Shown here: positions 5,586 through 9,655 of the stretch, piece after piece | Position numbering within the stretch: position 1 is the first letter of the stretch | How the letters are laid out: each line of letters opens with the position of its first letter | Origin: JBFHRB01 sp041591915 | GTDB taxonomy: Bacteria; Actinomycetota; Nitriliruptoria; Nitriliruptorales; Nitriliruptoraceae | DNA length: 9,655 nt | Direction of reading: 5' to 3' | Assembly: GCA_041591915.1 (NCBI GenBank) | Contig: JBFHRB010000125.1 | Location: 1 to 9,655 of the forward strand | Translations under genes and position numbers: made by a program | The notes under the pieces: model-generated | Told to the model about the DNA's origin: nothing | Seen by the model: only the letters and a program-made list of their open reading frames with translations | Database searches by the model: none

Positions 5586-6083
5586 TTGGTACAGGCGGTG
5601 GCGGTGGCGCTCCTCGTCCTCAGCGCGTGGGGCCTCGCCTGGCTGGTCAACCGGTCGCTGCGCGAGGTCAACGGCGCGTCGATGGTCCCCACGCTGATGC
5701 CCGGCGAGCGCCTCCTGATCAGTCCCATCCCCCAGTCGGGGCCGCGGCGTGGCGACGTCGTGGTCGTTCGTGACCCGACCCAGCCCGCCCGCGCGGCCGT
5801 CAAGCGCATCATCGGGCTCCCCGGTGAGCAGGTCGCCGTCCACGACGGTGCGCTGCTCGTCGGCGCGGCCCGGTACTACGAGCCGTACGCGCTGGGCGCG
5901 GGCCCGGACGCGTCCTGGACCGTGCCGGACGGGTCCGTCGTCGTGCTCGGGGACAACCGGGAGGCCTCGACCGACAGCCGTGCCTGGGGTCCCGTACCGC
6001 TCGGCCTGTGCGAGGGACGGATGCTCCTTCGGTGGCGACCCTTCTCCCCCAGGTCCGCGAACGAGGCGCCCAGGCCCGCCTGA
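5586..6083 (+). CDS. S26-family signal peptidase, probable SodN maturation protease
   Basis: 165-aa serine protease of the signal peptidase I family. One N-terminal membrane segment (about 4-22) is followed by the catalytic serine box GASMVPTLMPGERLLI (30-45, Ser32), PRRGDVVVV (53-61), the lysine box AVKRIIGLPGE (71-81, Lys73), and GDNREASTDSRAWGPV (122-137). All residues expected for the Ser/Lys dyad are present. Divergent pairing with sodN suggests it removes the SodN propeptide after the VSA sequence, the role assigned to SodX in Streptomyces. The known SodX type is short and lacks the insert between the lysine box and the GDN box. This protein keeps that insert (about 82-115) like an ordinary LepB, so I leave the symbol blank. 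A general signal peptidase that happens to lie here is the alternative. Start is TTG, on Shine-Dalgarno evidence. It converges on the GGDEF/HD-GYP gene with only 13 bases between stops. Confidence 0.85.
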   Translation: MVQAVAVALLVLSAWGLAWLVNRSLREVNGASMVPTLMPGERLLISPIPQSGPRRGDVVVVRDPTQPARAAVKRIIGLPGEQVAVHDGALLVGAARYYEPYALGAGPDASWTVPDGSVVVLGDNREASTDSRAWGPVPLGLCEGRMLLRWRPFSPRSANEAPRPA

Positions 6084-6096
6084 GACGCCTCGTCGC

Positions 6097-8964
6097 TCAG
6101 CCGGTCGAGGTGATGCGCGGCGGGTCGTCCCCGGTGCCTGCCGTGCCTGCGAGCGGGCGCGGCCCGAGGCCCTCGGCGAGCGGGATCAGGAGCCCACCCG
6201 CGCGAGACATGCGCTGGTCGCGCTCGGTCTCGACCTCCGCGGACAGCCGGACGAACTCCTCCTGGTCGATCTGCAGGAAGGCCTCGACCATCTCCGGGTC
6301 GAACTGGCGTCCCTGGTTCCTGACGACCTCCTCGATCGCCTGCTCGACCGACATGGCCTTGCGGTACGGCCGCGTCGAGGTCATCGCGTCGAAGGCGTCG
6401 ATGATCGTGAAGGCCCGGGCCGAGAACGGGATCCCGTTGCCCTGCAGGCCGAAGGGGTAGCCGCGGCCGTCCCAGCGTTCGTGGTGGTGGAGGACGACGT
6501 CGCGGGCCCCCTGCAGGAACGGCGCGGCGGCGATGATCTGTGCGCCGATCTCGGGGTGGCGCTTCATGATGTCCCACTCGTCGTCGTCGAGTGGGCCCTC
6601 CTTCAGCAGCACACGGTCGGGGATGCCGATCTTGCCGACGTCGTGCAGCCGGAAGCCCCAGAGCAGGGCCTCGTCCTCGGCCAGGTCCGGGTCGAGGATC
6701 TCGATGAGGGCGCGCGCGTACGCCTCGACGCGATCGATGTGCGAGCCGGTGTACAGGTCCTTCGCATCGACCGCCGCCGCCAGGGACTCGACCGTCACGA
6801 GGTAGCCCTGGTTGACCTGTTCGAGCGCCTCCGACAGCCGGTCGTTGACCCTGACGATGCGCGTGTTGGCGTGCTGGAGGTCCTCGTTGAGGGCGCGCAG
6901 CCGCCCGACGTGATCGCGGGTGCGGGTCAGGAACTGCCGCTGGGCCTGGTGCAGCAGGGCCCCCGGCACGGCGAGCAGGCCGACGCCGAGTGTCCCGAAG
7001 CCCGGGGTGACGGCAGCGAACGCCATCCCCCCGCCAACGGCCGCCATCGCGGCGTGGTGCGGAGCGAGCCAGGCGAAGTCATCGCGGTAGACCTGGGCGG
7101 CGCGGAGGCCGGTCGACAGCGTGACGGCGAGCACGACGAGCCAGGTGTTGACGGTGAAGAAGGCGGCGCCGGCGACGCCGCCTCCGAGGATGGCCGCGGC
7201 GAGCCCGCTCGCCTCGACGACCCCACGGAACGCCGAGACCGCGAGGGCCGCGATCAGGGTCGAGAGCACGAGGGCACCGGCGTTGAAGGTGAGTTGTCGG
7301 CCGCGGACCTTGCGGGCTGTGCCACCGATGACGGACACGAGGACGGCGGCGAGCGAGGCCTCGAGGGGTCCCACCTCGAGCACGGCGAGGGCGATGAGCG
7401 GCACAGCCGCCCACGAGACGGCTGCGCGGCGGTAGACGGATTCGCTCAGCCACTCCGCAGCGATGCCGAGCAGCGCGAAGAGCAGGAGCCGGCCGACGTC
7501 GGGACCACGTGGGTCCAGCACGGCTCCCACGACGGTTGCCACCGCGGCGAGCCCGACCACGCCGTACAGGAGGCGGTCGGTCCGTGTGCGGGCGCCGGTC
7601 AGGGGCTCGGGGATGGCGCGTACGAGCTGGTCGTGGTCGTCGGGACGGATGCGTGCACCGCGTGCGCCGAGGAGCTCGACCGAGGTGTCGCCGTGCGACG
7701 CGGCGGGCCGCCGTGCGAAGCCGGCGCCGGTCGTCCCGCGGAAGCTCGGTGGGAGCTTCGAGGCCTCGATGGCACGGTTGCCGCCGTCGACCCGCGCGTA
7801 GGCGCTGGCCAACTCCGCCTCGGTGAGCAGCTCTTCGCGGGCACTCGCGTCCCCGGGGAAGGCGGCAACCCCGACCGACACCGTGACGGCGATGTCGATG
7901 TCGTTCGAGGTGGCGACCGGCGTGGCGGCGACCATCCCGACGACCCGCTCCGCGACGCGCAGCGCCGCGGCCGGGCTGATCTCGGGGAGCAGCGCCGCGA
8001 ACGAGTCGCCCCCGATGCGCGCGACGACGTCGTACTCCCGGCCGACGTCGCGCAGTCGCTCACCGATCGCGCGCACGACCTCGTCGCCCGTGTCGAACCC
8101 GTACGTCGTGTTCACGTGGCTCATCCGGTCGATGTCGACCACGAGGACCGCCAGGGGGCGGTCGAACTGCTCCGAGCGCGCGAGTTCCTCCGCGAGTGCC
8201 ACGCGCATCATCCCGGCGTTGCCGAGGCCGGTCAGCTCGTCCGTCGCTCGGGTGAGCCCGGTGAGCACCCCCTCGTTCGCCGTGCGGGTCACGAGCACCA
8301 CGGGCACGAGCGCGACCAGCAGCATGGGCGGGTACACGAGCCAGAGGACGCCGAGGATGACGGCGACGGCGGCGAACGCCACGTCCTGCAGGACCCGCGC
8401 CTGGCGGTGCGCCCGGAACGAGGCGAGGCGGGCGCGACGATCGAGCCAGGCCATGAACCACCGGAACAGGTACGAGGTGGCCGCGAGTACCACGGCGACC
8501 AGCAGCACGGTCGGGAGCCCGACCGCGCCGTCGCCCACCGTCGGTCCCTCGATGGTGGCGTCCGCCCAGCGCTTGGTGGCCGCGCCGGCGCCGGCCGTCA
8601 GGACGAGGGTGAGCGTCCGGTCCAGCGTCGTACGCGCGGGTGCCCCGCGCAGGCTCGCACCCGCACCGATGACGAGCGCGGTGATGAGCGCGAACGCCGG
8701 GGACAGGGCGATGACCGAGGCCCCGACGAAGACGGCCGCCAGGGACACGGCCCCCCCGGGGCGCCGTGTCCGTTGGATGAACCGCAGGGCGATCCCGAGG
8801 CCGGAGAAGATCAGGAGTCCGAGGAGGTCGGAGCCGCCGTCGGGCGCGACGCCCGCCGCGAGGGCGAACGCGGCGAGCGCGGAGGCGAACAGCACGCCAC
8901 GCGCCAACAGCGCGAGCGCGCCACGTCGCGCAACCGGGGGCGCCGGCCGGGTCTGCTCGTCCAC
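6097..8964 (-). CDS. Membrane cyclic-di-GMP protein: degenerate GGDEF domain plus HD-GYP phosphodiesterase
   Basis: 955 aa from the GTG at 8964. Order: membrane module 1 (about 17-226, six or more segments); GGDEF domain (about 240-402); linker; membrane module 2 (about 462-676, with a KVRGRQLTFNAGALVLS stretch between helices); coiled coil (about 680-720); HD-GYP domain (about 722-901); low-complexity tail. The GGDEF motif reads GGDSF (318-322), so the fourth-position acid needed for metal binding and cyclase activity is missing. The nucleotide-binding N285 and D294, the DID at 277-279 and the inhibitory-site RxxD (REYD, 309-312, five residues before GGDSF) are kept. The HD-GYP part looks active: HDVGKIGIPD (774-783), RHPEIG (802-807), HHHERWDGRGYP (826-837), IIDAFDAM (854-861). 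Expected role: hydrolysis of c-di-GMP at the membrane, possibly controlled by nucleotide bound to the GGDEF domain. An in-frame ATG at 9006 lacks a Shine-Dalgarno. Confidence 0.9.
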   Translation of the reverse strand: MDEQTRPAPPVARRGALALLARGVLFASALAAFALAAGVAPDGGSDLLGLLIFSGLGIALRFIQRTRRPGGAVSLAAVFVGASVIALSPAFALITALVIGAGASLRGAPARTTLDRTLTLVLTAGAGAATKRWADATIEGPTVGDGAVGLPTVLLVAVVLAATSYLFRWFMAWLDRRARLASFRAHRQARVLQDVAFAAVAVILGVLWLVYPPMLLVALVPVVLVTRTANEGVLTGLTRATDELTGLGNAGMMRVALAEELARSEQFDRPLAVLVVDIDRMSHVNTTYGFDTGDEVVRAIGERLRDVGREYDVVARIGGDSFAALLPEISPAAALRVAERVVGMVAATPVATSNDIDIAVTVSVGVAAFPGDASAREELLTEAELASAYARVDGGNRAIEASKLPPSFRGTTGAGFARRPAASHGDTSVELLGARGARIRPDDHDQLVRAIPEPLTGARTRTDRLLYGVVGLAAVATVVGAVLDPRGPDVGRLLLFALLGIAAEWLSESVYRRAAVSWAAVPLIALAVLEVGPLEASLAAVLVSVIGGTARKVRGRQLTFNAGALVLSTLIAALAVSAFRGVVEASGLAAAILGGGVAGAAFFTVNTWLVVLAVTLSTGLRAAQVYRDDFAWLAPHHAAMAAVGGGMAFAAVTPGFGTLGVGLLAVPGALLHQAQRQFLTRTRDHVGRLRALNEDLQHANTRIVRVNDRLSEALEQVNQGYLVTVESLAAAVDAKDLYTGSHIDRVEAYARALIEILDPDLAEDEALLWGFRLHDVGKIGIPDRVLLKEGPLDDDEWDIMKRHPEIGAQIIAAAPFLQGARDVVLHHHERWDGRGYPFGLQGNGIPFSARAFTIIDAFDAMTSTRPYRKAMSVEQAIEEVVRNQGRQFDPEMVEAFLQIDQEEFVRLSAEVETERDQRMSRAGGLLIPLAEGLGPRPLAGTAGTGDDPPRITSTG

Positions 8965-8969
8965 GGATG

Positions 8970-8974
8970 CTCCT
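8970..8974 (-). promoter_or_regulatory. Shine-Dalgarno setting the GTG start of the GGDEF/HD-GYP gene
   Basis: The minus strand reads AGGAG, then CATCC, then GTG (8964-8962). The alternative ATG 14 codons upstream (9006) has no comparable site. A TANNNT hexamer, TAGGGT (8988-8993), lies about 20 bases before the GTG-side Shine-Dalgarno and could be a -10, but it has no -35. Confidence 0.65.
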
Positions 8975-9027
8975 GCGAGACCCCGAGACCCTACGCCACC
9001 ACCCACATGCGTGGCCGGGAACGAGCC

Positions 9028-9655
9028 TCAGCGCTTGCGGGCGACGACCAGCATCTCGGGGTCGTCGAGGCCGAGCGGGCCGCCGTCGTAGGCGCCCGGC
9101 TGGACACCGCGGACGTGGGTGACGTCGAGTCCGCAGTCCTCGGCCAGGGAGACGGCCTCCCTGGCCGTGTACGCGGCGGTCCAGAGCGAGAAGCGGCGAC
9201 GCGCCCCCTCGGGCCCGTGCACCTCGGCCTCGTGGTGGTGCACCAGGTGCATGGCATCGAAGGCGTCACCTGGCGCGAGGTGGCGCGCGGCGAACAGGGC
9301 GTGGAACGCCGTGAAGGCGACGCGGCCCCCGGGACGGACATGGGCTGCCAGTCGGGCGACGACCTCACCATCGGTGTCGGGACTCGTCCCGAACCCTCCG
9401 TGGCACAGGCTCATGGCCGCGTCGAACGGCGGGGCGTCGAGCGCGAGGTGGCGCGCGTCCGCCACGACGAAGCTCACGCCAGCCAGGGTCTGCTCGGCGG
9501 CGGCCGCGCGGGCGGCGGCGACGAGGGCCGGCGAGATGTCCACCCCGACACCGCCGATCCCACGGCGATCCATCGCGCGGAGGTGGCGGCCGTCGCCGCA
9601 GCCCACGTCGAGCACGCGTGCCCCGGGTGCCAGGCCGAGCAGCTCCACGAGGACC
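9028..9655 (-). CDS. Class I SAM-dependent methyltransferase, partial (N-terminus beyond window)
   Basis: About 208 visible residues of a Rossmann-fold methyltransferase (Methyltransf_11/25-like); substrate unknown. Motif I is RVLDVGCGDGRHL, about residues 13-25 counted from the window edge. The acidic end of strand 2 is GVGVDIS (about 35-41), then FVVADARHL, and PPFDAAMSLCHGGFG for the strand-4 region, then HVRPGGRVAFTAFHALF for strand 5. A histidine cluster, HLVHHHEAEVHG, lies in the C-terminal half. The protein ends in DDPEMLVVARKR, the usual final strand. The frame stays open to the window edge, with Val-Leu before a GTG at 9648. Because VLVELLGLAPG looks like the conserved helix just before motif I, I read that GTG as internal and the gene as truncated by the window. 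It lies 63 bases upstream of the c-di-GMP gene on the same strand, so co-transcription is possible, but no functional link is evident. Confidence 0.85.
   Translation of the reverse strand, partial: VLVELLGLAPGARVLDVGCGDGRHLRAMDRRGIGGVGVDISPALVAAARAAAAEQTLAGVSFVVADARHLALDAPPFDAAMSLCHGGFGTSPDTDGEVVARLAAHVRPGGRVAFTAFHALFAARHLAPGDAFDAMHLVHHHEAEVHGPEGARRRFSLWTAAYTAREAVSLAEDCGLDVTHVRGVQPGAYDGGPLGLDDPEMLVVARKR

Noticed and set aside
8965..9006. ATG start at 9006 for the GGDEF/HD-GYP protein
   Set aside because: It lacks a Shine-Dalgarno and adds a glycine-rich, unconserved-looking leader. The GTG at 8964 has AGGAG at ideal spacing.
7823..9091. Plus-strand open frame of about 420 codons opposite the GGDEF/HD-GYP gene
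   Set aside because: The translation is a run of S, T, R and A without motifs. The minus strand encodes recognisable GGDEF and membrane regions.

Overview
The window reads as chromosomal DNA from a high-GC actinobacterium. The reasons are GC-rich third codon positions throughout, a DUF5318-type gene, a nickel superoxide dismutase, PIG-V and GT87 membrane mannosyltransferase homologues, GTG and TTG starts, and -10 hexamers lying directly upstream of start codons, as in leaderless actinobacterial transcripts. A deep-branching actinobacterial lineage is possible, but the genus cannot be named from this sequence. I see no tRNA, rRNA, CRISPR array, insertion sequence or phage gene. Coding density is high, and every gap is under 170 bases.

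Layout. On the minus strand at the left edge lie the 5' part of an AlaX-like alanyl-tRNA editing protein (1-274) and, upstream of it, a COG4119-like Nudix hydrolase (324-785). Divergent from these is a plus-strand run of three genes joined by two ATGA stop/start overlaps: a zinc-ribbon membrane protein (824-1402), a GT87/DUF2029 glycosyltransferase (1399-2622) and a PIG-V-like mannosyltransferase (2619-3875). Its stop codon abuts the stop codon of a convergent DUF5318 gene (3876-4247, GTG start).

After a 160-base divergent intergenic region comes a plus-strand reading frame (4408-4926). It is broken by one in-frame TAG that sits inside a 6-base near-duplication. The intact frame resembles a LURP-one/tubby-like protein, but only weakly. 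A 12-bp perfect hairpin (5002-5027) separates it from sodN (nickel superoxide dismutase, minus strand, 5046-5495). Divergent from sodN is an S26 signal-peptidase-type gene (TTG start, 5586-6083) that probably removes the SodN propeptide. The SodN metal hook reads HCDLFCGVY instead of the usual HCxxPCGxY.

The right third of the window is one large minus-strand gene (6097-8964). It encodes a membrane cyclic-di-GMP signalling protein with a degenerate GGDSF diguanylate-cyclase domain, a second membrane module, a coiled coil and an intact HD-GYP phosphodiesterase domain. Upstream of it on the same strand is a class I SAM-dependent methyltransferase, cut by the window's right edge (9028-9655).

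How the genes work together. The clearest functional units are the sodN/protease pair (enzyme plus maturation) and the three-gene coupled operon, which suggests envelope or lipid-linked mannosylation with an uncharacterised zinc-ribbon membrane partner. I found no complete new defence or biosynthetic system. The items most worth following are the altered nickel hook, the GGDSF/HD-GYP architecture, the duplication-linked stop codon and the zinc-ribbon partner of the glycosyltransferases.
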